Assembly (NCBI GenBank): GCA_009785705.1
Contig: WQVS01000023.1
Coordinates: forward strand, 1 to 14,832
Length of the DNA stretch: 14,832 bases
DNA from: Coriobacteriia bacterium
GTDB taxonomy: Bacteria; Actinomycetota; Coriobacteriia; WRKU01; WQUG01
Reading direction: 5' to 3'
Made by a program: the position numbers and the translations under genes. Below, piece by piece: positions 8,553 through 14,771 of the stretch. How positions within the stretch are numbered: position 1 is the first letter of the stretch; every line of letters begins with the position of its first letter. Under the pieces are notes generated by a model. It was not told the origin of the DNA and did not search any database. It worked only from the letters and a program-made list of their open reading frames with translations.

Positions 8553-9059
8553 TTAGGCTCCCTCGATAATGCTTGTGATGTCTTCATGGGATAGCCCCAA
8601 GTCTAGGCATCCGCACTCTACTTCAGTTGTGCTTTCAGGCAGAACTTTGCGATTAGGTTTACGCTTAAGGTGGAGCAGACGAATGAGCTCATCAATAAGC
8701 GAATCGTCGTAGATGTCAAAGCCAAGCCACTTGCCATCATGATAAGTGTGAGCTTCGTCGTATACGCTGCGAACCGCTTCACTGAACGCTTCTTGCTGCT
8801 CTTCGAATTTTTCGCGCTCATTTTTGCCTAGTACAATACATGCTTTGAAGTGGTCTTCGCGAATACTTAGGATGATGAGGGACTTTCCACTGCGCCGAAT
8901 AAACAGGTCATTGTAGCCCTTGTGGGTCGGTTTACCTTCCTTCCAAAGCTCATCCATGGCATAGTGGTAGCGAATATGTCCGACAAGTTTCTCCCACGCG
9001 GGACTTGCACTTCCCAGTAGCGCCTTAACTTCTACGTAAGGCTTGATTGCTCTGTCCAT
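8553..9059 (-). CDS. DUF3788 family protein
   Basis: A small soluble protein of 168 residues whose pattern matches what I know of DUF3788; no biochemical role is established for that family. Seen features are WEKLVGHI (22-29) and the Trp at 39, then FIRRSGKSLIIL (53-64), a conserved KACIVLGKNEREK (72-84), and YHDGKWLGFDIYD followed by a helix ending in LKRKPNRK (131-138). The last 30 residues carry two cysteines (ECGC) and look like a tail outside the core domain. AAGGAG (plus-strand 9066-9071) lies 6 nt before the ATG. It is downstream of and co-oriented with the MerR gene, 128 bp away, and convergent with pepP across 31 bp. Co-transcription with the regulator is inferred; no clear separate promoter is seen. 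Confidence 0.8.
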   Translation of the reverse strand: MDRAIKPYVEVKALLGSASPAWEKLVGHIRYHYAMDELWKEGKPTHKGYNDLFIRRSGKSLIILSIREDHFKACIVLGKNEREKFEEQQEAFSEAVRSVYDEAHTYHDGKWLGFDIYDDSLIDELIRLLHLKRKPNRKVLPESTTEVECGCLDLGLSHEDITSIIEGA

Positions 9060-9187
9060 TCTTTGCTCCTTCGTTTTCGTAGTGCTGCTTTGCTAATGTT
9101 TTTCTGGTATTACGTATGGGTCTTTGCTTGCGCGCAGAGCTTCACTGGTATGACTTTGCCGTCGGTGAGTGCGTCTGCAACATCTGC
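9060..9187 (-). other. merR-DUF3788 gap with an open in-frame tail after the merR stop
   Basis: Apart from the DUF3788 ribosome site next to 9060, no convincing promoter or terminator is seen. Directly after the merR TAG the same frame stays open for 25 codons and stops at TAA (9110-9112). The translated stretch begins ADVADALTDGKVIPVK and has a protein-like composition, so it may be a remnant of a longer C-terminus. This is weak evidence. Confidence 0.3.
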
Positions 9188-10180
9188 CTATATCACCTTG
9201 TTGGTGCCGCAGTAACTTATAGGAAGATATAAATCTTGCTGGAAGCGTTTTAGTTCTATGGCGATATCCCAGGGTAGAATTTCTTCAATCATTTCGGCAC
9301 CAGCCTCAAGTTCAAAGTCTTCACCTTGCTCGACCCAGTCCTTTAAGAGAATGAAGCTGTCATCCATGTCTTCCATAAAAGCGCTGGTTACGGCGTAGAG
9401 TCCGCCCTGAAACCGTTCGTCTACATAGGGGGTTTGGTTTTCGTAGTCATCAGGAATCTTTTTCAGCATTACCCATTCGTCGTTGTGCTCCTTGCGATAA
9501 AAGCAGTCGTGGAATCCGGGGGTGGGTGTGAAGCCATAATCTGCAAACAGATTCTGCATTTTGTCCAAATCCAGAGTTTCTACCTGCCCTGTTTTCAAGC
9601 GAGAAGTGAGCATGCGTGCAGAGGGCAAGCGGATAATGCGTATGTCGTGTAGCTTTAAGGCCTTACGACTTACTTCAGAAAGCCTCTCGAATGAGATAGC
9701 TTCGTTTTTACCTGAGCCTTCATCTGTACCTACGCCTCCGCCTCTGCCCCTGCCTTCTTCACCCTTGTTTCCCTCTGTTGTCATAAGGCGCTTTTCGGTC
9801 TCTTCATATAACAGGGGAATAGCAGACATTTTCGAAACACCACTTGTGAGCATCTTATCCAGAAAGTCATCTACGAGCTTTCGCAAGTCAGCAAGAGCCG
9901 CGATTTCAACATCAAGTGAGTCAAGCTTGTCTACAAAAGATTGCGTTAGGGTAGACATGTCTTCACTTTCAAATATTGCAACAATATCCTTTATAGGGAT
10001 TTGCAACTTGCGTAATACAAGGATTTGTTTCAGTCGTTCTAATGCAGTCTCATCATAATATCTTTGCACCTTGCCCTTGGGGCGCTGGCTCCAGATAAGA
10101 CCTTTCTCCTCGTAATATCTTAGTGTTCTACTTGAAATGCCAAAAACTTCAACAGCTTCATTGATTTTCACCAATTTCAT
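9188..10180 (-). CDS. MerR-family transcriptional regulator with GyrI-like effector domain
   Basis: One-component regulator of 330 residues. The N-terminal winged helix includes ISSRTLRYYEEKGLI (15-29), the MerR hallmark. A dimerisation helix follows (about 80-115). A Gly/Glu-rich linker (about 135-160) joins a C-terminal GyrI-like effector-binding domain (about 178-323), like the ligand-sensing half of BmrR-type regulators. There is no metal-binding Cys pair, so an organic ligand is likelier than a metal. The start is set by GAGGAGG (plus-strand 10187-10193) 6 nt before the ATG at 10180; an in-frame Met codon at 10210 lies upstream of the predicted transcript start and is rejected. It is likely self-regulated from the 19-bp-spaced promoter at 10202-10232. 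The ligand and other targets cannot be read from the sequence. Confidence 0.9.
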   Translation of the reverse strand: MKLVKINEAVEVFGISSRTLRYYEEKGLIWSQRPKGKVQRYYDETALERLKQILVLRKLQIPIKDIVAIFESEDMSTLTQSFVDKLDSLDVEIAALADLRKLVDDFLDKMLTSGVSKMSAIPLLYEETEKRLMTTEGNKGEEGRGRGGGVGTDEGSGKNEAISFERLSEVSRKALKLHDIRIIRLPSARMLTSRLKTGQVETLDLDKMQNLFADYGFTPTPGFHDCFYRKEHNDEWVMLKKIPDDYENQTPYVDERFQGGLYAVTSAFMEDMDDSFILLKDWVEQGEDFELEAGAEMIEEILPWDIAIELKRFQQDLYLPISYCGTNKVI

Positions 10181-10201
10181 CGCATGCCTCCTCAGGAACC
10201 T

Positions 10202-10232
10202 ACTATACAAGTTGACGCAAGGTCAATGTCAA
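10202..10232 (-). promoter_or_regulatory. MerR-type promoter of the merR gene, 19-bp spacer
   Basis: Read on the minus strand, TTGACA (10232-10227) and TATAGT (10207-10202) are separated by exactly 19 bp rather than 17. Overlong spacers of this kind are the hallmark of promoters that MerR-family activators twist into an active shape. Transcription would begin near 10195, just before the ribosome site of merR, giving a very short leader. Confidence 0.75.
10212..10226. promoter_or_regulatory. Dyad operator inside the merR promoter spacer
   Basis: A perfect 5-bp inverted repeat, TTGAC-gcaag-GTCAA, sits between the -35 and -10 boxes of the merR promoter, where MerR-family dimers bind. The likely ligand is the MerR protein encoded just downstream, giving self-regulation. 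Confidence 0.65.
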
Positions 10233-10253
10233 GCATAGTGGATTTGAGATACT

Positions 10254-10284
10254 TTGACTGTGCTGGACTCATGGCAGGTAATTT
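10254..10284 (+). promoter_or_regulatory. Possible promoter of the GNAT gene
   Basis: TTGACT (10254-10259) and TAATTT (10279-10284) are 19 bp apart on the plus strand. The -10 box is poor and no dyad lies in the spacer, so this is a weak call. It is the best candidate in the 10233-10351 region, which otherwise shows only the dyad described next. Confidence 0.3.
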
Positions 10285-10298
10285 GTAGCTAAACTACA
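10284..10298. repeat. Perfect 15-bp dyad upstream of the GNAT gene
   Basis: TGTAG-ctaaa-CTACA is a perfect 5-bp inverted repeat with a 5-bp centre. It lies just downstream of the possible -10 box, about where transcription of the acetyltransferase would begin, a usual place for a repressor site. It differs in sequence from the dyad at 10212-10226. Confidence 0.4.
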
Positions 10299-10351
10299 CA
10301 ATTTGCTCAAAGTAGATTATGGCTTACCGCGCTTATGTTAGGCTAAGCAGC

Positions 10352-10882
10352 ATGAATAAAGAAAACTTTAACTCAGAGCGACTACTCTTTCGCAGGCCTA
10401 CCACAGCAGACATTTCAGCCATTTTTAATGGCTGGGCTTCTGATGCAGAGGCAACTCAATGGATGGGGTGGAAGTGTCACGAATCACCTGATGACACCCG
10501 GGCCTTTATAGGTCTAAGTGATAAACAATGGGAAAACGACGGAGTAGGCCCATTCCTCATCGAATCTCGTGAAGAAGGTGTTCTCATAGGAAGCGCAGGC
10601 CTTACCCTAGTCAAGCCTGGAGAGCTTGAAATAGGCTACATCCTTGCTCGTCCTCACTGGGGAGCAGGCTATGCAAGCGAGACCCTTCTAGCAGCGATAG
10701 ATTATGCGCGCAAGCGAGACTTTCAGCGCATCATTGCACGAGCACACGGAGACAACTTAGCTTCTGCCTACATTCTGACAAAGCATGGTTTTACCGTCCC
10801 CAATAATCCTCTGCCTAGAGGACAATGCCCCAATCTTGAATCGCAGGACTATATCCAGTTAGACTTTGAATTTTTTCTCTAA
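10352..10882 (+). CDS. GNAT-family N-acetyltransferase (RimJ/RimL-like)
   Basis: Predicted acetyl-CoA-dependent N-acetyltransferase, 176 residues from the ATG at 10352. It opens with SERLLFRRPTTAD, typical of the RimJ/RimL-like branch. The acetyl-CoA binding loop is RPHWGAGYASE (about 100-110), followed by a helix, and the late NLASAYILTKHGF segment matches the usual N..S..I..K.GF motif. An in-frame ATG at 10319 would add 11 residues; neither start has a strong ribosome site, and I chose the later one because the conserved domain starts soon after it. The acceptor could be a protein N-terminus, an antibiotic or a small amine; the sequence does not tell. It is divergent from merR, with 171 bp between the starts, so shared control is possible but unproven. 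Confidence 0.88.
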   Translation: MNKENFNSERLLFRRPTTADISAIFNGWASDAEATQWMGWKCHESPDDTRAFIGLSDKQWENDGVGPFLIESREEGVLIGSAGLTLVKPGELEIGYILARPHWGAGYASETLLAAIDYARKRDFQRIIARAHGDNLASAYILTKHGFTVPNNPLPRGQCPNLESQDYIQLDFEFFL

Positions 10883-10923
10883 GTAAATTGCCCTAATGGT
10901 TCTATGCCCTTGATGCTTGATAG

Positions 10924-10929
10924 TATAAT
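10924..10929 (+). promoter_or_regulatory. -10 box of the efp promoter
   Basis: A perfect TATAAT lies 39 bp before the efp start. No good -35 hexamer is present at 16-18 bp spacing, so the promoter may rely on other contacts or an activator. It suggests that efp is transcribed on its own here and not from the aro operon. Confidence 0.55.
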
Positions 10930-10967
10930 GGAGCAGCATTTTATTAATTCATGAGAGGAACATTAAC

Positions 10968-11528
10968 ATGCCAGTTTCAACAGCTCAGTTTAAGACGGGA
11001 ATGGCCATCCAGCACGATGGTAAGCGCTGGATTATTGTAGATTTCCAACACGTAAAGCCTGGCAAGGGCCCCGCGTTTGTGCGCACAAAACTCAAGAATC
11101 TAGAAGATGGTCGTATTGTTGACTATACCTTCCGCAGTGGTGAAAAGTTCGACGATGTCCGCGTAGAACGTCGTGCTATGCAGTACCTCTACAATGATGG
11201 GGATACCTATTATCTAATGGACAACTCTAGCTATGAACAAATCGAAATGTCGGCAGACTTTGTGGGCGATGGCAAGCAGTGGCTGAAAGAAAACGATGAA
11301 GTAGAAGTTCTCACTGCAGATGGTGACTACTTAGGAGTAGACCCACCCATGTTCGTAGAGTTAGAGGTAACTGAAACCGAACCAGGATTCAAGGGCGACA
11401 CTGTAAACAGTGGAGGTAAGCCCGCAACTCTTGAAACAGGTGCAACTATTAATGTGCCCATGTTTGTAAATATTGGTGATGTGCTACGCATTGATACGCG
11501 CGATGGTAGGTACGTCACCCGCGTATAG
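10968..11528 (+). CDS. efp: Translation elongation factor P
   Basis: Relieves ribosome stalling at consecutive prolines by entering the E site. The 186 residues form the usual three beta-barrel domains: KOW-like (1-62), first OB (about 66-127) and second OB (about 128-186). The loop that reaches the peptidyl centre reads KPGKGPAFVR, with K33 at the tip; this PGKGP type is known from an actinobacterial EF-P subfamily reported to work without lysine modification. The C-terminus has the conserved NVPMFVNIGD and IDTRDGRYVTRV. The ATG is preceded by AGAGGA (10954-10959) at 8 nt. In related genomes efp normally follows the pepP/pepQ gene directly. Confidence 0.98.
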   Translation: MPVSTAQFKTGMAIQHDGKRWIIVDFQHVKPGKGPAFVRTKLKNLEDGRIVDYTFRSGEKFDDVRVERRAMQYLYNDGDTYYLMDNSSYEQIEMSADFVGDGKQWLKENDEVEVLTADGDYLGVDPPMFVELEVTETEPGFKGDTVNSGGKPATLETGATINVPMFVNIGDVLRIDTRDGRYVTRV

Positions 11529-11553
11529 AGCACACCAGATGCGCGATCTCTGC

Positions 11554-11620
11554 ACTGATTTTCAAAAACGAAATGCTCACGTAGCTTAAGTGTGCTCCGC
11601 TTTCATTTTTAAAAACCAGT
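11554..11620. repeat. 20-bp inverted repeat with 27-nt loop
   Basis: Arms 11554-11573 and 11601-11620 are complementary at 17 of 20 positions. The three mismatches are A-C in plus-strand RNA but G-U in minus-strand RNA, so a minus-strand transcript could pair all 20. The arms are AT-rich (centre AAAAA/TTTTT) with no following T-run, so this is not a normal intrinsic terminator. An outer 8-bp inverted repeat, GAGCACAC (11528-11535) with GTGTGCTC (11590-11597), uses part of the same region and would compete with it. Confidence 0.55.
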
Positions 11621-11646
11621 ACAAATCTCACACATCTTGAGCACTC
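11558..11646 (+). repeat. Degenerate direct repeat pair, ~47-bp period
   Basis: Copies at 11558-11597 and 11605-11646 share, in the same order, the blocks ATTTT(C/T)AAAAAC, AAAT, CTCAC, CTT(A/G)AG and CTC. The second copy has a 6-bp insert after the first block and small gaps later. The match is by eye and imperfect, but the shared order of blocks is unlikely by chance. Confidence 0.5.
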
Positions 11647-11754
11647 TGAAGCTGACGTGAAGACCACTCGTCCTCTGCGACCTGTGACACCTATCTGCGC
11701 CTTGAAGCTAGCATGAAGGCACTTGTTCTCCGATGTTTGTGGCACTCGTTTATC
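11647..11754 (+). repeat. Second degenerate direct repeat pair, 56-bp period
   Basis: Copies at 11647-11695 and 11703-11754 share TGAAGCT, TGAAG, CACT(C/T)GT(C/T)CTC, CGA, TGTG(A/G)CAC and TATC in the same order. About 25 of the first 31 positions agree. The second copy ends just before the tyrS leader hairpin. Confidence 0.5.
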
Positions 11755-11773
11755 CTCTGGATTTCCGCCAGAG
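11755..11773 (+). promoter_or_regulatory. Hairpin in the tyrS leader
   Basis: CTCTGG (11755-11760) and CCAGAG (11768-11773) form a perfect 6-bp GC-rich stem with a 7-nt loop, ending 7 nt before the AAAGG ribosome site of tyrS. No T-run follows, so it is not a terminator. It could modulate translation or stabilise the mRNA; that is inference. Confidence 0.4.
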
Positions 11774-11791
11774 CAGTATGAAAGGTATATT

Positions 11792-13021
11792 TTGTTATCA
11801 GTAGATGAACAATTAGAGATAGTCCAATCAGGCACAGAGCAAGTAGTGCCGCTGGATGACTTGCGCCGTAAACTTGAGCGTTCACAGAAGACAGGCACAC
11901 CTCTGCGCATTAAGCTAGGAGTTGACCCTACTGCACCTGACCTACATCTAGGCCATGCGGTTCCTCTGCGCAAGTTACGCCAATTCCAGGACTGTGGGCA
12001 TACGGTTGTACTGATTATTGGAGATTTCACTGCGCTGATTGGAGACCCATCGGGACGTAGCGTGACGCGTCCGCCACTTACTTTAGAAGAAGTAGAGGCT
12101 AACGCCAAAACCTACATTGATCAGGCATTCAAAGTGCTTGACCCTGATAAGACTGAGCTGCGCCGCAATAGTGAATGGCTTAGTCCATTAGGCTTCGCTG
12201 ATTTGCTCGCAATTACTTCAAAGTTTACTGTCGCACGCATCATTGAGCGCGACGACTTCGATAAACGCCTAAAAGAACAAAAGCCTATCTCGCTGCATGA
12301 GCTGCTTTACCCGATGGCGCAAGCCTATGATTCTGTTGCCATAGAATCGGATGTAGAGCTAGGCGGTACAGACCAGCTATTCAATCTGCTTGCAGGGCGC
12401 GAGCTTATGGAAAAAAGTGATATGGAGCCACAGATTGCTCTGACTATGCCTTTGCTAGTAGGCACCGATGGCGTACAAAAGATGAGCAAGAGCTTCAACA
12501 ACTACATAGGTCTAACCGACGAACCGGCTGACATGTTCGGCAAAGTTATGTCAATTCCTGATAAGCTGATGCCTAGCTACTTCCGCTTAGCGACAGCTTG
12601 CTCGCTAGGTGAAATTAAACAGATTGAGGCAAGTCTTGAGGATGGGAGCGCTCATCCAGGTAAGCTGAAGCGCAGATTGGCCTGCGAAATCGTTGCATTA
12701 TATTATGGTGATGAGGCGGCCACAGCAGCAGAAACAGCTTTCGACCGTGTGTTCAAAGAAGGCTCCATGCCTAAAGATATCAAGGAAAAGACAATTGACT
12801 GGAATGGCGAGCTCAATGACGCCGGTAAAGTTTTTCTGCCAGCACTGATGGCAAAACTACAAATGGCAAGTTCCAACGGAGAAGCACGCCGCCTCATAGA
12901 TGGCGGAGGAGTAAAGCTAGATGGACAAGCTCTCCCAGCAAAATCATACGAGCTAGACCCGTTAGACCTAAAAGGAAAAGTGCTGCAAGTAGGAAAGCGC
13001 AAATACCTCAAGCTAGGCTAA
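11792..13021 (+). CDS. tyrS: Tyrosyl-tRNA synthetase
   Basis: Class I synthetase charging tRNA-Tyr. I start it at the TTG at 11792: AAAGG (11781-11785) lies 6 nt upstream, and the protein then begins with the family-typical LSVDEQLEI and has 409 residues. The frame is open to an ATG at 11723, but those 23 residues fall in the repeat-rich leader and look unrelated. Motifs: GVDPTAPDLHLGH with the HIGH-type signature HLGH (52-55), the tyrosine/tRNA pocket ELGGTDQLFN with GGTDQ at 191-195, KMSKS (230-234), and a C-terminal S4 RNA-binding domain (about 352-409) with EARRLIDGGGVKLDG. The GGTDQ/KMSKS pattern indicates the TyrZ-like bacterial branch rather than the B. stearothermophilus TyrS type. 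No T-box is seen upstream. Confidence 0.96.
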   Translation: MLSVDEQLEIVQSGTEQVVPLDDLRRKLERSQKTGTPLRIKLGVDPTAPDLHLGHAVPLRKLRQFQDCGHTVVLIIGDFTALIGDPSGRSVTRPPLTLEEVEANAKTYIDQAFKVLDPDKTELRRNSEWLSPLGFADLLAITSKFTVARIIERDDFDKRLKEQKPISLHELLYPMAQAYDSVAIESDVELGGTDQLFNLLAGRELMEKSDMEPQIALTMPLLVGTDGVQKMSKSFNNYIGLTDEPADMFGKVMSIPDKLMPSYFRLATACSLGEIKQIEASLEDGSAHPGKLKRRLACEIVALYYGDEAATAAETAFDRVFKEGSMPKDIKEKTIDWNGELNDAGKVFLPALMAKLQMASSNGEARRLIDGGGVKLDGQALPAKSYELDPLDLKGKVLQVGKRKYLKLG

Positions 13022-13070
13022 GTTAATCTAAGTCAAAGGCACAAGCCGCAAGTTACAACAAGCCACGAGT

Positions 13071-13114
13071 CATGAGGTCCTATAAAGTACCGTAAACCTT
13101 TTACATTCCTCATG
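13071..13114. repeat. Nested inverted repeat upstream of the ABC permease gene
   Basis: CATGAGG (13071-13077) and CCTCATG (13108-13114) are perfect 7-bp arms 30 bp apart; inside lies GTAAA-cct-TTTAC (13092-13104). A TATAAA at 13081-13086 falls between them but has no matching -35 box. This may be an operator or a fortuitous stem. The rest of the 13022-13175 gap shows nothing further apart from the permease ribosome site. Confidence 0.35.
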
Positions 13115-13175
13115 GGTCTGAGTTTAGGTGATAACATAGAAATCACAAACACAGCAACCTTTGGGAGAGTGGATT

Positions 13176-14768
13176 TTGACCTTCATCAAAAGAGCTTTCA
13201 TAGGCATCAGTAGAAATTTGGGCAAAGCCACGATTTTGCTTTTAAGCGTCTTTGTCTTAGGCTGTGTCATGGCGGGTGCCATCTCTGTGCGCCAAGCAGT
13301 ATATAACATTAATGCGAACGTTCACGCCAATCTGCCAGCAATAGTTACCATAGAGGAAGATCACGGGGCCTTCCTCAATCTTTCTGAATTAGACGAAGCT
13401 CCGGAATTCGGATGGCTTTCGCACGATATATTTATTGAAATTGGCAATTTGCCCTACGTTGCCTACTTTGATTACTCTGAAACGACCTTTCTCTTAAGTG
13501 CTGAATTCGAGAATTATCTCCCAGAGCTAGACCCTAACAGAATTGGACGATCAGGTGATGGCTACGAATTCTATACCCGAATAGGAGATTTTGCGCGCAT
13601 TGAGATCCAGGGCATGCGAAGCACGAATCCTCTCTACGTTGCGCAAGATATTATAGAAGTGTCGCAAGGCAGAATGTTCAGTGAGGCAGAGCTTGAGAAT
13701 CTTAGCTTTGTTGCCCTCATATCAGAAAATTTTGCTGTAACCAATGGCTTAGGCGTTGGTTCGACCATTACTCTTGAGGATATTTCCTTTGACTACGCTG
13801 GTCTATATATAAGCAGGGGAGCTCAAATGGTAGATGACTTCCCGCAGTTTCCTGAGGGCACTTATCCTGAGGATCTTTACGATGGCTTCTATGTTGAGGA
13901 AAATATGATGGAGCGCCGCTCCTACGACTTTGAAGTGATAGGTATCTATACTCTTCTGAATAGGTTTGGGGGCTCAACAAGTGCGAGCTTTGAGGCGGTG
14001 GAAGCTAATCTCCTTAACGTTGGAGTAGAAAATCGCATCTATATACCCAATACGACAGTTCGAGAATTATCAGGGTGGGGTAGCGAAGCAGTAGCAGATT
14101 CCCCGTGGGGTGATGACGAGGGGTCTGCTCCTATATGGGGCCAAAATCTTTACGTGCTTCATGACGCTAGAGATATTCCTGCTTTCAGAGCAGCAGCAAA
14201 GGAAATTCTTCCACCATTCTATACCGTTACTTCAGCAGCTAACAATGTAGACAATGTAAGCGTGGCAGTAGAGACCTTAGATAACTTAGCTGATACTGTA
14301 CTTCTTGCTGCCGTAGTAGCAAGTATTCTTATATTGAGCTTGCTCATTACCCTACTTATTCGTGAACGTAGGCGAGAGATTGGACTGTATCTTGCCTTGG
14401 GCGAAAAGAAAAGAAATGTTGTTACCCAGGTCGCGATGGAGATAATGGTAGTTACATTAGTTGCAATTACTTTATCTTTATTTGTGGGGAATGTATTAGC
14501 AAGTGGTATTTCAGAAGATATATTGAAAGCTGACTTTATTGCAGCACAGGTCGTTCCTCTGGAGTGGTCAAGCTTTGGCAATATGCTAGACCTCATGGGT
14601 CTTGGCACTAGAATAACGACAGTTGAGGTGCTTGCGGCATATGACACTTCACTTGATATTGCCACAATAAGCACCTTCTATGCAGTAAGCATAGCAACCG
14701 TCTTGATAGCAGCAATAATCCCCCTGCTCTACATAATGAGGCTAAATCCAAGAAAAATCATGCTCTAA
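13176..14768 (+). CDS. ABC transporter permease, FtsX/MacB type
   Basis: Integral membrane permease of 530 residues with the four-helix MacB/FtsX layout: one N-terminal membrane segment (about 17-40), a large extracytoplasmic domain (about 45-370), and three C-terminal segments (about 375-397, 421-444 and 500-521). The cytoplasmic loop RERRREIGLYLALGEKKRNV (396-415) is the FtsX-family element that touches the ATPase. The protein ends in RLNPRKIML, usual for this group. The start is the TTG at 13176, because GGGAG (13163-13167) sits 8 nt upstream; an in-frame TTG at 13161 overlaps that site and is rejected. Such permeases extrude or release peptides and lipid-linked molecules, or act mechanically; the substrate is unknown. 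The ATPase gene is not in the window and may lie just downstream. Confidence 0.9.
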   Translation: MTFIKRAFIGISRNLGKATILLLSVFVLGCVMAGAISVRQAVYNINANVHANLPAIVTIEEDHGAFLNLSELDEAPEFGWLSHDIFIEIGNLPYVAYFDYSETTFLLSAEFENYLPELDPNRIGRSGDGYEFYTRIGDFARIEIQGMRSTNPLYVAQDIIEVSQGRMFSEAELENLSFVALISENFAVTNGLGVGSTITLEDISFDYAGLYISRGAQMVDDFPQFPEGTYPEDLYDGFYVEENMMERRSYDFEVIGIYTLLNRFGGSTSASFEAVEANLLNVGVENRIYIPNTTVRELSGWGSEAVADSPWGDDEGSAPIWGQNLYVLHDARDIPAFRAAAKEILPPFYTVTSAANNVDNVSVAVETLDNLADTVLLAAVVASILILSLLITLLIRERRREIGLYLALGEKKRNVVTQVAMEIMVVTLVAITLSLFVGNVLASGISEDILKADFIAAQVVPLEWSSFGNMLDLMGLGTRITTVEVLAAYDTSLDIATISTFYAVSIATVLIAAIIPLLYIMRLNPRKIML

Positions 14769-14771
14769 CAT

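Larger units (their letters stand above)
11529..11791. repeat. efp-tyrS gap built largely of degenerate repeats
   Basis: This 263-bp gap holds two pairs of degenerate direct repeats of about 40-50 bp each, a 20-bp inverted repeat and a small hairpin near the tyrS ribosome site, listed separately. I see no tRNA, no T-box consensus and no clear promoter or intrinsic terminator. The minus strand stays open through the gap, but that frame begins inside antisense tyrS and is not supported as a gene. Confidence 0.5.

Noticed and set aside
9561..10058. Plus-strand frame of 165 codons opposite merR
   Set aside because: Antisense to a convincing MerR protein, with Ser- and Pro-rich low-complexity translation and no family motif.
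11558..11754. CRISPR array
   Set aside because: Repeats are few, degenerate and unequal, without uniform spacers, and no cas gene is present.
11529..11791. T-box riboswitch in front of tyrS
   Set aside because: The conserved T-box sequence and a terminator/antiterminator pair are not present.
11515..12108. Open minus-strand frame of 197 codons over the efp-tyrS gap
   Set aside because: It starts inside antisense tyrS, has no ribosome site that I can see, and its intergenic part is explained by the repeats.
13081..13086. TATAAA as -10 box of the permease promoter
   Set aside because: No acceptable -35 hexamer at 16-18 bp spacing; noted only as part of the inverted repeat.
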